From an uncultured Bacteroidales bacterium (GTDB lineage: Bacteria > Bacteroidota > Bacteroidia > Bacteroidales > UBA932): 44,245 nucleotides of DNA. The notes beneath the pieces were generated by a model. That model saw only the letters and a list, made by a program, of their open reading frames with translations, did no database searches and was not told the origin of the DNA. Both the position numbers and the translations under genes were made by a program. Every line of letters starts with the position of its first letter. Position 1 is the stretch's first letter. Below, in pieces: positions 1-7,034 of this stretch. The stretch is from assembly GCA_944325495.1 (NCBI GenBank), contig CALVAD010000012.1, positions 1 to 44,245 of the forward strand, read 5' to 3'.

Positions 1-21
1 CGCCATTAAGAGCCCGTCGCT

Positions 22-38
22 GTAGCCGATGAATTTCA
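22..38 (+). repeat. Short palindromic motif GTAGC-N-GATGAATTTCA, copy 1
   Basis: The sequence GTAGCCGATGAATTTCA matches, with one or two differences, motifs at 3919-3936 and (reversed) 3790-3807. The core ATGAATTTCA is nearly self-complementary. It lies just past the transposase remnant. Confidence 0.45.
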
Positions 39-46
39 CGAGTATT

Positions 47-224
47 CTACGGCTGTCCCGTGACGGTTTCCGCCGGATTGCCCGGCCTGGAGAATGTGAA
101 CATCTTCTTGCCGGGGTCCTTACTTGAACCTCTGAGTCTCGTTCCGCACTCCCCTTTTGATGATGTCCAAAGACCCGCATTCCGGGCAGAATTGGCGTCG
201 CCCCATTTTTCGATTATCACTCAT
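47..224 (-). pseudogene. Decayed transposase-like zinc-ribbon fragment
   Basis: An ATG at 224-222 opens a short frame with a zinc-ribbon half (FCPECGSLDIIKRGVR), ending at a stop at 122-120. The next frame continues the expected sequence (KDPGKKMFTFSRPGNP), so the original very probably read RFK-C-K-D-C-GKK-MF. Two bases appear lost at the second zinc knuckle, and one of its cysteines is now proline. The second frame stops at 49-47. CxxC-(~18)-CxxCGK is the N-terminal layout of IS transposases that begin with a zinc ribbon. No catalytic domain remains in the window. The exact IS family is unknown. Confidence 0.55.
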
Positions 225-359
225 TGAATGAAACGCGTTTCATCCAGTTTCTATATATCGCGGAATTCTAACAACTTATAGAGGTTTCACCAACCATTTT
301 TGGCAAATATACCCCAAAAATGTCGACGAGACCGAATGTTTCATGTCGGACGGCATAAC

Positions 360-390
360 AAAAAGGACCGACTTCGAAGTCGGCCCTTTC
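360..390 (-). terminator. Rho-independent terminator of tRNA-Glu
   Basis: CCGACTTC (368-375) pairs with GAAGTCGG (376-383), extended outward by GG/CC beyond one mismatch, around a TTCG-type tetraloop. On the minus strand it is followed by five T (364-360). It lies directly 3' of the tRNA. Confidence 0.8.
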
Positions 391-393
391 TTG

Positions 394-465
394 TAGTGGG
401 TAGGAGAATCGAACTCCTATTGCGAGATTGAGAATCTCGAGTACTAACCGTTATACGAACCCACC
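394..465 (-). tRNA. tRNA-Glu (anticodon CTC)
   Basis: A complete cloverleaf is visible on the minus strand. The acceptor GGTGGGT (465-459) pairs with ACCCACT, including a G-U at the first pair. The anticodon arm is CGAGA-TTCTCAA-TCTCG, giving CTC, and the T arm is AGGAG-TTCGATT-CTCCT. The discriminator is A at 394 and no CCA is encoded. A consensus promoter lies 18 bases upstream and a strong hairpin terminator downstream, so this is an independent transcription unit. Confidence 0.93.
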
Positions 466-482
466 GTTTGTCTTTGGGACTG

Positions 483-513
483 CAAAGATAAGTATATTTT
501 TACAATCACCAAA
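483..513 (-). promoter_or_regulatory. Promoter of tRNA-Glu
   Basis: Reading the minus strand, TTTG (513-510), a 19-base spacer and TATCTTTG (490-483) match the Bacteroidetes -33/-7 consensus TTTG-N19-21-TAnnTTTG. The tRNA 5' end is 18 bases further on. Confidence 0.8.
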
Positions 514-621
514 TTTTTCTTGAATGACGAGGCAAAATTTCCCGGGAAGCAAGATTCCCCGGAAAAGCCGGGTTCCCGAAGGCCCAATTCCCCCGTAAAG
601 GCCGAATTTCCCCTCCGGCCC

Positions 622-1686
622 TTATTTCCTCCTGTAAGGTGCGTCGTCATAGAGCAGGAAACGCCTGGCCTTGCGTATCCATTTCTGCTCTTCGAGCTTG
701 ACATGCTCCTGGACCACGTCGAAGCTCAGGCTGCCTTTCAGATACTCCGCGATGACCGGATCGGCGAGCTTCGCGAACAGGGCGTCGCTCATCTCGAACT
801 GCGAATAGCGGTCGGCGAAATGCCGCATCAGCCGGATGGTATGGAGCAGCGAATGGTACTGGCCGTCAGGAGTGAGCATGATCTGGTAGCCGAAGCACTG
901 GCGGCCGCTGTAGATGCCGGCCGACGGCGTGAACGAGCACGGCCGCATCATCACGCCCTTCGGAGTGGGCAGGAAACGCACGTCCTCGGTCTTTATGAAC
1001 GGCGCTCCGAAATATTCATAGGGCCTCGCCGTACCTATCGCCGGGGTTATCGTGGTATTGTTCCAGAGGCCGCCGCCCGGATAGAGTTCGCAGGTGAACA
1101 TGCCGGGGATGTCCGAGGCGGGAGCTATCACCCATGGTAGCATGTCCCTGCCGGCTGCGGAGCAATGTGCGGAAATCACATGCAGCTGGAATTTCGCGCC
1201 TATCTCGCTGTAATACAGCTGGCACAGTTCTCCGAGCGTCAGTCCGTGGCGGTGGGCGACCCTCGGCGTCCAGATGTCAGGCTCCACCGCAGGTATGGTG
1301 CCTTCGACCACCCTGCCTGCAGGATTGATATGGTCCACGATATAGATTGCCGGCGCATCGGCTTCGCGGGCGCACATCGACATCAGCCGCATCACGTCGC
1401 GGGTGTAGTTGAAATACCGCGAGCCGACGTCCTGGATCTCGACGACTATGGCGTCGAGACCTTCGAGCTCCGCCGCGCCGAAGTCTATATGTGACGTGTC
1501 GGGAGTGAGCTCGCTGCCGGACGGCCGTATGACCCTGACAAGATTGCCCCTCTCCCTGAATATGTCGTAGAGGTAGCGCCCGCGGTACGGGTCCCAGCAG
1601 TTCTGGGTGCAGAAGCAGGCGACGCGGCCTTCGGTAAGCGCGCGGTCGAGCTGGTCCTCTATCGGTGTGGTTCTGAATGAAAACAT
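622..1686 (-). CDS. DUF1343 / NamZ-like protein
   Basis: A 354-residue protein of the DUF1343 family, whose studied member NamZ is an exo-beta-N-acetylmuramidase releasing terminal MurNAc from peptidoglycan fragments. Family landmarks are the near N-terminal ACFCTQNCW block, IQDVGSRYFNY around residue 85, a VDHINPAG-VVEG block around 120-130 (usually DRPNP-VEG), RHGLTLGEL around 145 and LWNNTTITPAIGT. No signal peptide is visible, so a cytoplasmic role in muropeptide recycling is more likely than secretion, although many relatives are exported. It starts 72 bases after the phosphohexomutase stop and is probably cotranscribed with it. The family call is firm; the substrate is inferred. Confidence 0.85.
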   Translation of the reverse strand: MFSFRTTPIEDQLDRALTEGRVACFCTQNCWDPYRGRYLYDIFRERGNLVRVIRPSGSELTPDTSHIDFGAAELEGLDAIVVEIQDVGSRYFNYTRDVMRLMSMCAREADAPAIYIVDHINPAGRVVEGTIPAVEPDIWTPRVAHRHGLTLGELCQLYYSEIGAKFQLHVISAHCSAAGRDMLPWVIAPASDIPGMFTCELYPGGGLWNNTTITPAIGTARPYEYFGAPFIKTEDVRFLPTPKGVMMRPCSFTPSAGIYSGRQCFGYQIMLTPDGQYHSLLHTIRLMRHFADRYSQFEMSDALFAKLADPVIAEYLKGSLSFDVVQEHVKLEEQKWIRKARRFLLYDDAPYRRK

Positions 1687-1758
1687 TACAAAATCAGATA
1701 AGGCCGGCAGACGGGAAGCCGCCGCAATAAAAGCGGAAGCGAGCGGTCCGCCGGAAGC

Positions 1759-3171
1759 TTATTTCAATATGTCCCGGGCGATGGCCACCACCTCCTCGCC
1801 GAGGGCTTTCGCTTCCGCCTCGGTCGGAGCTTCGGAGTAGATGCGTATGATAGGTTCGGTGTTGGAGCGGCGCAGATGCACCCAGCTGCGCGTCCGCTCG
1901 AAATCCACCTTCACGCCGTCTGTCGTATTGACCCGTTCGGAGGCATAATGCGCCTTCACGCGTTCCAGTATCTTGTCAATCAGCGACTTGTCGTTCAAGG
2001 CAATCTTGTTTTTCGCGATGAAATACTGCGGCAGCGTGGCCTTGTAGGCGCTCGCGCACATCTTCTTGTGCGCCAGCTGGCTGAGGAACAGCGCCACCCC
2101 GACCATCGCGTCGCGTCCGTAGTGGGAGGCCGGGTAGATCACGCCGCCGTTGCCCTCGCCGCCTATCAGCGCGCCTACCTCGTGCATTTTCGTGGTCACG
2201 TTGACCTCTCCGACCGCGGCCGCATGCCAGGTCCCTCCCCAGCGCTCCGTCACGTCGCGCAGCGCGCGGCTGGAACTCAGGTTGGAGACCGTGTCCAGCG
2301 GTCCGGCTCCGGCTTTCGCCGCTCTTTCGAGCAGATAGTCGGCGACCGCCACGAGCGTGTATTCCTCGACGAAGGGCTCTCCGTTCTCGCAGAAGAACGC
2401 GAGCCTGTCGACATCCGGGTCCACGCTGACCCCGAGGTCCGCGTGTTCCCTCACGACCGCTTCGCTCAAGCCGGCGAGGTTCTGCGGCAGCGGCTCCGGA
2501 TTATGGGCGAAATCGCCGTCGGGAGTGCCGTTGAGCAGTATGCAGCGCACCCCCAGCTTCTCCAGGAGCCGCGGCATGATGACCGCCCCGACCGAATTTA
2601 TCGCATCTACGACCACGGTGAACCCGGCCTTGCGCACCGCGTCGGCGTCCACCGCCTCCAGCGCCAGCACCGAGCTTACATGCTCGTCGGTGAAATCATG
2701 GTCCTCGATATGTCCGAGAGCGTCGACGGGAGCGAAATTGAATCCGCCTTGCTCGGCTATTTCCAGTATCTCATTGCCCTCGGCGGCCGAAAGGAACTCC
2801 CCGTCGGAGTTCAGCAGCTTCAGGGCGTTCCATTCGCGCGGATTGTGGCTCGCGGTGATGATGATGCCTCCGTCGGCCCCGGAGAAGCGTACCGCCAGCT
2901 CGGTCGTGGGAGTCGACGCGAGTCCGCATCTGACCACGTCCACGCCGCAGGCGGAAAGCGTGCCGCAGACCAGCTGCTCGACCATCCCGCCGCTGATGCG
3001 CGCGTCCCTGCCGACCACGACCTTGAACCGTCCGCCTTTCGGCGACGCATGCCTGCGCATCCGCTCGCAATATGCGTATGTGAACTTGACAATATCCACC
3101 GGCGTGAGACCTTCGCCGCAGGGCCCGCCTATGGTGCCGCGTATGCCCGAAATTGATTTTATTAATGTCAT
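1759..3171 (-). CDS. glmM: Phosphoglucosamine/phosphomannomutase family enzyme (GlmM-like)
   Basis: An alpha-D-phosphohexomutase of 470 residues. GlmM interconverts glucosamine-6-phosphate and glucosamine-1-phosphate on the way to UDP-GlcNAc. Visible motifs are SISGIRG near the N terminus, the phosphoserine loop TASHNPREWNALK around residue 100, the metal loop DPDVDRLAF around 245, the sugar-specificity loop GEGNGGVIY (GEGNGG rather than GEQSGH) around 330 and the phosphate-binding RRSNTEPIIRIYSE at the C terminus. I chose the ATG at 3171 because the open frame beyond it runs through the divergent rpmE promoter and SGIRGTIG then sits at the normal distance. The GEGNGG loop is common in Bacteroidetes members, so mannose versus glucosamine specificity stays open. 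The downstream NamZ-like gene fits amino-sugar metabolism. Confidence 0.85.
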   Translation of the reverse strand: MTLIKSISGIRGTIGGPCGEGLTPVDIVKFTYAYCERMRRHASPKGGRFKVVVGRDARISGGMVEQLVCGTLSACGVDVVRCGLASTPTTELAVRFSGADGGIIITASHNPREWNALKLLNSDGEFLSAAEGNEILEIAEQGGFNFAPVDALGHIEDHDFTDEHVSSVLALEAVDADAVRKAGFTVVVDAINSVGAVIMPRLLEKLGVRCILLNGTPDGDFAHNPEPLPQNLAGLSEAVVREHADLGVSVDPDVDRLAFFCENGEPFVEEYTLVAVADYLLERAAKAGAGPLDTVSNLSSSRALRDVTERWGGTWHAAAVGEVNVTTKMHEVGALIGGEGNGGVIYPASHYGRDAMVGVALFLSQLAHKKMCASAYKATLPQYFIAKNKIALNDKSLIDKILERVKAHYASERVNTTDGVKVDFERTRSWVHLRRSNTEPIIRIYSEAPTEAEAKALGEEVVAIARDILK

Positions 3172-3198
3172 AGCTTGCGAATTTACGAAAATTAATCG

Positions 3199-3206
3199 TA
3201 TCTTTG
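3199..3206 (+). promoter_or_regulatory. -7 element of the rpmE promoter
   Basis: TATCTTTG matches TAnnTTTG exactly, 26 bases before the rpmE ATG. A weak -33 (CTTG, 3174-3177) lies 21 bases upstream. It sits in the 60-base divergent gap with the mutase gene. Confidence 0.7.
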
Positions 3207-3231
3207 CGCCCGATTCATAAATCAAAGCATC

Positions 3232-3483
3232 ATGAAAAAAGGAATCCATCCCGAAACCTACCGACTTGTAGCTTTCAAGGATATGTCAAACGAGGATGTG
3301 TTCATCACCCGCTCCTGCGCCACGAGCAAGGAGAACATCACCATCGACGGCGTTGAGTACCCCCTCGTAAAGCTTGAGATTTCGAACACGTCTCACCCTT
3401 TCTACACCGGCAAGATGAAGATCGTCGACACCGCCGGCCGAGTTGATATGTTCTACCAGAGATACAAGTCCCGCAAGAAATAG
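3232..3483 (+). CDS. rpmE2: 50S ribosomal protein L31, type B
   Basis: An 83-residue L31 protein of the large ribosomal subunit. It begins MKKGIHPETYRLVAFKD and contains the family block SHPFYTGKMKIVDTAGRVD followed by a basic tail ending RYKSRKK. The zinc-coordinating CxxC pairs of type A L31 are absent, and the length fits type B (zinc-free). It is preceded by its own promoter and followed by a strong terminator, so it is monocistronic, as is common for L31 genes. Confidence 0.95.
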   Translation: MKKGIHPETYRLVAFKDMSNEDVFITRSCATSKENITIDGVEYPLVKLEISNTSHPFYTGKMKIVDTAGRVDMFYQRYKSRKK

Positions 3484-3503
3484 TTTCTTGCACGGAAAAC
3501 GCG

Positions 3504-3537
3504 AAGAGGAACCGGTAAGACCATCGGTTCCTCTTTT
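3504..3537 (+). terminator. Rho-independent terminator of rpmE
   Basis: AAGAGGAACCG (3504-3514) pairs with CGGTTCCTCTT (3525-3535), followed by further T. It begins 20 bases after the rpmE stop. Confidence 0.85.
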
Positions 3538-3540
3538 CAT

Positions 3541-4116
3541 ATCATAGCCTTTACGGCTGAAACCGGCTCTTACAATCCGGGTATAGCCGACAATCTTCAT
3601 GATGAACCGCGAGTGAATATTCCGGCCCGGCCGACATTTGAGGTGACGGCCAGTGCCTTGCCATATCGGTGGTCACCTTGCATTTATACCTCCGGATATG
3701 TCCTTTCAGGCCATTCAGTATGTCCACCCCGCCTGCTTTGCGGAGATTTTACCCTGCCCTTTGCCGACCTGGCCAAAATGTCCGTCCAGATGAAATTCAT
3801 TGGCTACGGCCGGTGACGGTGAAAGGCGTTGCGAGGCGGCAGGGTGTAGCGGATGGAACCATTTTCCTTCCATCAGTCGCGGCGGCCGATGTCCTGTGCC
3901 GCTCCATGACGGGGTGGTGTAGCAAATGAATTTCATTATCCCCGGTGACATCGCCCGCCGTTCGTTGCCCGCCGTCTGTCGTGCAAAGCACCGGTTGCAG
4001 CGGCCGTACGGAATGAGCCGCAGGCGGATTTACAATCAGCCGCTTGTGCATCCGTGACGCCGGATCAGTGCGGTGACGACATGGGACTGCTTTCCGGAAC
4101 TGCTGCCGGGCGTTTT
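3541..4116. repeat. Gene-free region with short palindromic repeats
   Basis: No convincing coding frame in about 575 bases. It carries variants of one motif: ATGAAATTCATTGGCTAC (3790-3807), its reverse complement form GTAGCAAATGAATTTCAT (3919-3936), and a weaker copy ATAGCCGACAATCTTCAT (3583-3600). A related block GTAGCGGATGGAA (3846-3858) forms a hairpin, with GATGGAA (3852-3858) pairing with TTCCATC (3868-3874). The copy at 22-38 belongs to the same set. This suggests an extragenic repeat cluster between rpmE and the priA-like gene. Confidence 0.5.
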
Positions 4117-5823
4117 TCACGCCGGGTCCACGTCGGGGTAGCAGTCTTGGGGCATCGACGCGAGGATTTCCGCTTTGCGGGAGGCGAGAGAGCGGTCGCG
4201 GGCGAGGAAGTGCCGGCTGACGATCTCGCCGGTGCGGGCGCGGCGTATGTCCACTATTCGGGTGTAGGGAGGGAAGTTGAACTTCTTACGCTCATCCATC
4301 AGCATGGCCGCGGTCCTGCTGCCGTCGAAGCGTTCGCGCACGGAGGTCTGTATCCAGACTTCCGGGGCCATGCCGCACAGGACGGCCACGAGCTGAAGCG
4401 CCCGTTCGTCGCTGCGGAAATCGTCCTTGGACACGAGGGCGTCGGCCTGCAGTACTGCTATCATCGACGCGCCTGAGGAACCGTTGCGCTTCAGTTCCGT
4501 GAGGGTCGCGACTTTCATGTCCTTGCCGGGGAACATCAGGGCTATCTCTTCGCCGAGTTCGTCGGGCTTCTCCCAGCCGCGTATCAGCATGACGCTTCCG
4601 GGGCATTTCCTTATCGCGGCCGCAAGCCTGCGGGAGAAGTATCCGGACATGCCGTTCTTCTTCTTTTCCTCGCCGGTGTCGACTATGACGGGCCTGGCGG
4701 GGGAGCCGCCGTCTGAAATCATGTCGAACTTGCCTGTCAGGCAGTTGTGCATGGTCTCGAGAGACGGGCAGGGGCTTCCGAGAATGACATCGGCGGAGTG
4801 CAGTTCGGCGAGTTTTATGGCGGCGTCGCGGCCGTTGTACCTCGGAGCGCTGTCGTTCTGCTTGAAGAGGGCGTCCTGCTCCTCGTCGATGATGACGAGC
4901 GAGAGTTTGTTGAAAGGCAGGAATATGCCTGTCTTGGTGCTTGCCACGGCCAGGCTTTCGCCGCGCTGCAGCGCGAGCGCCGTCCTGCCCCGCTGCCCGG
5001 AGGAGACGCCGGAGCCGGCGATGTGCAGCTGATGGCCGAGAGCGGGTGCGAACGTTTCCTGCAGGCGCCTGCGGAATGCTTCTTCAGGGCAGAGTATCAA
5101 TACCTGCCCTCCGGCGGAAAGGGCCTCCCGGACAGCTTCCAGATAACGGCTACTGCGTCCGGCGCCTATGATGACCTGCGGCCTGGCTTTCTGGCGCGGC
5201 GGGGTGCTTTCCCGGGCATTGCCGCCCGGAGCCTCGCTCGGCGGGGCGTTTCTTTTCGGCGAAAGGCCGGATATTGCGCTCCGTTTCTCAGCGAGCTGTC
5301 TCTCCAGAGCCGCCTTCTGTTCCTCGAGCCTGCTTACGACGGCCTGCGAGCGGTGGCTTGCGGCGAGTTTCGTGCCGACCGCCTCCAGACGCAGTTCGAT
5401 TCTGCCGGCTGCGGCCGTGAGCCTGTCGAGCATGCGCCGCGTCTCCGCCTCCTGCCTCGACGCGGCCATGGCTTCGGCCTTCCGCCGTCGGCGGATCTCT
5501 GCCTGTTCGGATTTGATGGCCGGAAGGGCCGCTCTGTAGACTTCGCACGGAGAGCAGAGGTAGTATGCGGAAAGGAATTTCCAGAATTCGAGCTCTCTGC
5601 CGTCTCTGTCGGGGATTCCGCTGTCGGCGGAAGCGATATGGAGTATCTGTCCGTCCGGGACGTCGGGAGCTGCGTCCACCTCCCAGACAGTCCCGGTGTA
5701 AAGGCGTCCGGAGAAGGGGACATCCACAATCTGACCGCGCCTCAGCTGACTTTCCGTCCGGTAGACGGGGATCCAGTCAAGGCGCAGCGGGACGAGGACG
5801 CGGACGAAGTGCTGCCCCTGCAT
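4117..5823 (-). CDS. Degenerate PriA-like protein lacking helicase motifs and zinc module
   Basis: A 568-residue homologue of PriA, the replication-restart helicase, which is normally 730-820 residues. The N-terminal 3'-DNA-binding domain is recognisable (VPFSGRLYTGTVWEV and the FLSAYYLCSPCEVYRAALP block). The Walker B region survives as LVIIDEEQDALFKQ at about residues 309-322, followed by APRYNGRD. Walker A is lost (IIGAGRSSRY where GVTGSGKT is expected). The eight zinc-binding cysteines are absent: VMLIRG runs straight into the PDELGEEI helix. The GTQM-KG motif is gone and VAGRAGR is replaced by VLCGMAP. A coiled-coil-like stretch lies at about 105-190. Helicase activity is very unlikely; a structural loading role or slow decay are the alternatives. 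It starts 4 bases after the msrA stop. Confidence 0.8.
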   Translation of the reverse strand: MQGQHFVRVLVPLRLDWIPVYRTESQLRRGQIVDVPFSGRLYTGTVWEVDAAPDVPDGQILHIASADSGIPDRDGRELEFWKFLSAYYLCSPCEVYRAALPAIKSEQAEIRRRRKAEAMAASRQEAETRRMLDRLTAAAGRIELRLEAVGTKLAASHRSQAVVSRLEEQKAALERQLAEKRSAISGLSPKRNAPPSEAPGGNARESTPPRQKARPQVIIGAGRSSRYLEAVREALSAGGQVLILCPEEAFRRRLQETFAPALGHQLHIAGSGVSSGQRGRTALALQRGESLAVASTKTGIFLPFNKLSLVIIDEEQDALFKQNDSAPRYNGRDAAIKLAELHSADVILGSPCPSLETMHNCLTGKFDMISDGGSPARPVIVDTGEEKKKNGMSGYFSRRLAAAIRKCPGSVMLIRGWEKPDELGEEIALMFPGKDMKVATLTELKRNGSSGASMIAVLQADALVSKDDFRSDERALQLVAVLCGMAPEVWIQTSVRERFDGSRTAAMLMDERKKFNFPPYTRIVDIRRARTGEIVSRHFLARDRSLASRKAEILASMPQDCYPDVDPA

Positions 5824-5827
5824 GGGC

Positions 5828-6346
5828 TCAGTCCGTTGACGCCTCGGATGCGCTTCTGGCGAATTCCATCAGGGATTCGGGGATGTGGCAGTATGCTCCG
5901 GGATGCTTTTCGAGATAGTTCTGGTGCTCCTCCTCGGCGCGGTAGAAGTTCTTGAGAGGCTTGACTTCCACTGCGAGAGGCTGCTTGACGTCGCCTCTGA
6001 CCATGTCGTAGATCTTCTGTATCGCGGGGAGGTCCTGGCTGTCGGTGTACCATATCCCGGTGCGGTAGCGGGTGCCTGAGTCGTTGCCCTGTCGGTTGAC
6101 GCTGACGGGGTCGATGGCTCTGAAATATATCTGAAGTATGCGCTCGAGACCTATGACATCGGAATCGTATTTCACATGGACCGTTTCGGCGTAGCCCGTG
6201 ACGTCGGTGCTGACTTCGCGGTAAGTGGGGTGGTAGATGTTGCCGTTGGCATAGCCCACTTCGGTGGAGACTACTCCGTGGATTTGCTTGAGGTACTTTT
6301 CGGCTCCCCAGAAGCAGCCTGCCGCCAGGTAGATGTCCTTGATCAT
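5828..6346 (-). CDS. msrA: Peptide-methionine (S)-S-oxide reductase MsrA
   Basis: A 172-residue protein that reduces methionine-S-sulfoxide in proteins, repairing oxidative damage in the cytosol. The catalytic GCFWGAEKYL is at about residues 10-19 with the nucleophilic cysteine at 11. Other family blocks are TEVGYANGN, HPTYREVSTDVTGYAETVHV, the conserved DPVSVNRQGNDSGTRYRTG and FYRAEEEHQNYLEKHP. There is no MsrB fusion and no signal peptide. It lies 9 bases after the thioesterase gene and just upstream of the priA-like gene, in one minus-strand run. Confidence 0.95.
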   Translation of the reverse strand: MIKDIYLAAGCFWGAEKYLKQIHGVVSTEVGYANGNIYHPTYREVSTDVTGYAETVHVKYDSDVIGLERILQIYFRAIDPVSVNRQGNDSGTRYRTGIWYTDSQDLPAIQKIYDMVRGDVKQPLAVEVKPLKNFYRAEEEHQNYLEKHPGAYCHIPESLMEFARSASEASTD

Positions 6347-6355
6347 GGTGAAATT

Positions 6356-6736
6356 CTATTTGGAGTCGGCCTTGGCCTGAAACTTGGCGTTGTCGATTAT
6401 GAATCTTTCATGCATGCCTTCGCCTATCAGGCCGCGCTCGTCGTAGGCGGCGACCTTGAAGACGAGCCGTCTGCGGTCGATCTCCACGAGCTCCGTGTCT
6501 GCGTGGACCTTCATTCCGAGCGGGGTGGCGGAGCAGTGCGAGACATTGACAAGAGTGCCTACGGTGCCCTGTCCGGCTTCGAGATATGGCTCTATGGAAT
6601 AGACGGCGGCTTTTTCGATAAGGGCTATCATCATTGCGGTGGCGTAGACTCTGACAAGACCGCTTCCAACATTGGAGGCCAGCAAGTCTTCGGTGACGAC
6701 TGTCTCCTGATGCCCTTTTATGCCTGTATGAATCAT
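6356..6736 (-). CDS. Hotdog-fold thioesterase (FlK-like)
   Basis: A 126-residue hotdog-fold protein resembling the fluoroacetyl-CoA thioesterase-like family. The landmarks are VTEDLLASNVGSGLVRVYAT, the MMIALIEKAA helix, the HADTELVEIDRRRLVFKVAAYD strand pair and a terminal GEGMHERFII. Members hydrolyse small acyl-CoA thioesters; the substrate here is unknown. I use the ATG at 6736 because the longer frame runs back through tRNA-Ala. This puts the start codon only 4 bases after the tRNA 3' end, so the mRNA may be released by tRNA 3' processing. Downstream genes are msrA and the priA-like gene. Confidence 0.8.
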   Translation of the reverse strand: MIHTGIKGHQETVVTEDLLASNVGSGLVRVYATAMMIALIEKAAVYSIEPYLEAGQGTVGTLVNVSHCSATPLGMKVHADTELVEIDRRRLVFKVAAYDERGLIGEGMHERFIIDNAKFQAKADSK

Positions 6737-6740
6737 TTTG

Positions 6741-6813
6741 TGGAGCATAGCGGAATCGAACCGCTGACCTTTTGAATGCCATTCAAACGCTCTACCAACT
6801 GAGCTAATACCCC
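6741..6813 (-). tRNA. tRNA-Ala (anticodon GGC)
   Basis: Acceptor GGGGTAT (6813-6807) pairs with ATGCTCC, with two G-U pairs. The D arm is GCTC-AGTTGGTA-GAGC. The anticodon arm TTTGA-ATGGCAT-TCAAA gives GGC. The T arm is AGCGG-TTCGATT-CCGCT, and the discriminator A is at 6741. No CCA is encoded. No terminator separates it from the thioesterase ORF 4 bases downstream. Confidence 0.92.
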
Positions 6814-6823
6814 ATCGGGACTG

Positions 6824-6831
6824 CAAATATA
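6824..6831 (-). promoter_or_regulatory. -7 element of the tRNA-Ala promoter
   Basis: Minus-strand TATATTTG matches TAnnTTTG exactly, 11 bases upstream of the tRNA. A TTTC about 19 bases further up may serve as -33. Through lack of a terminator it may also drive the thioesterase-msrA-priA-like genes. Confidence 0.7.
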
Positions 6832-7021
6832 GTCATTTTTTCCGAAGCGCGAAATTTTTTTGACTTATCGGCATATATCGGCGGAAGGTCCGCACCGGGC
6901 AGGCGAAGAAATCAGGGAGCAGCCTGCCCGGCGCGGACCTCCCGCAGACAACTGGTTCGTACCAATATTCCTTCCGCTTCCTCCGACGCCCGTGCCGATA
7001 CGCCTCCCGCCGACAAATGAT

Positions 7022-7029
7022 TATATTTG
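7022..7029 (+). promoter_or_regulatory. -7 element for the HAD phosphatase
   Basis: TATATTTG fits TAnnTTTG. It ends only 5 bases before the chosen ATG at 7035, so the transcript would be leaderless or nearly so. No clear -33 element is seen. Confidence 0.5.
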
Positions 7030-7034
7030 CAGCC

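Noticed and set aside
622-3220. Long plus-strand frames opposite the NamZ-like and mutase genes
   Set aside because: They are high-GC shadows of genes with clear family motifs on the minus strand.
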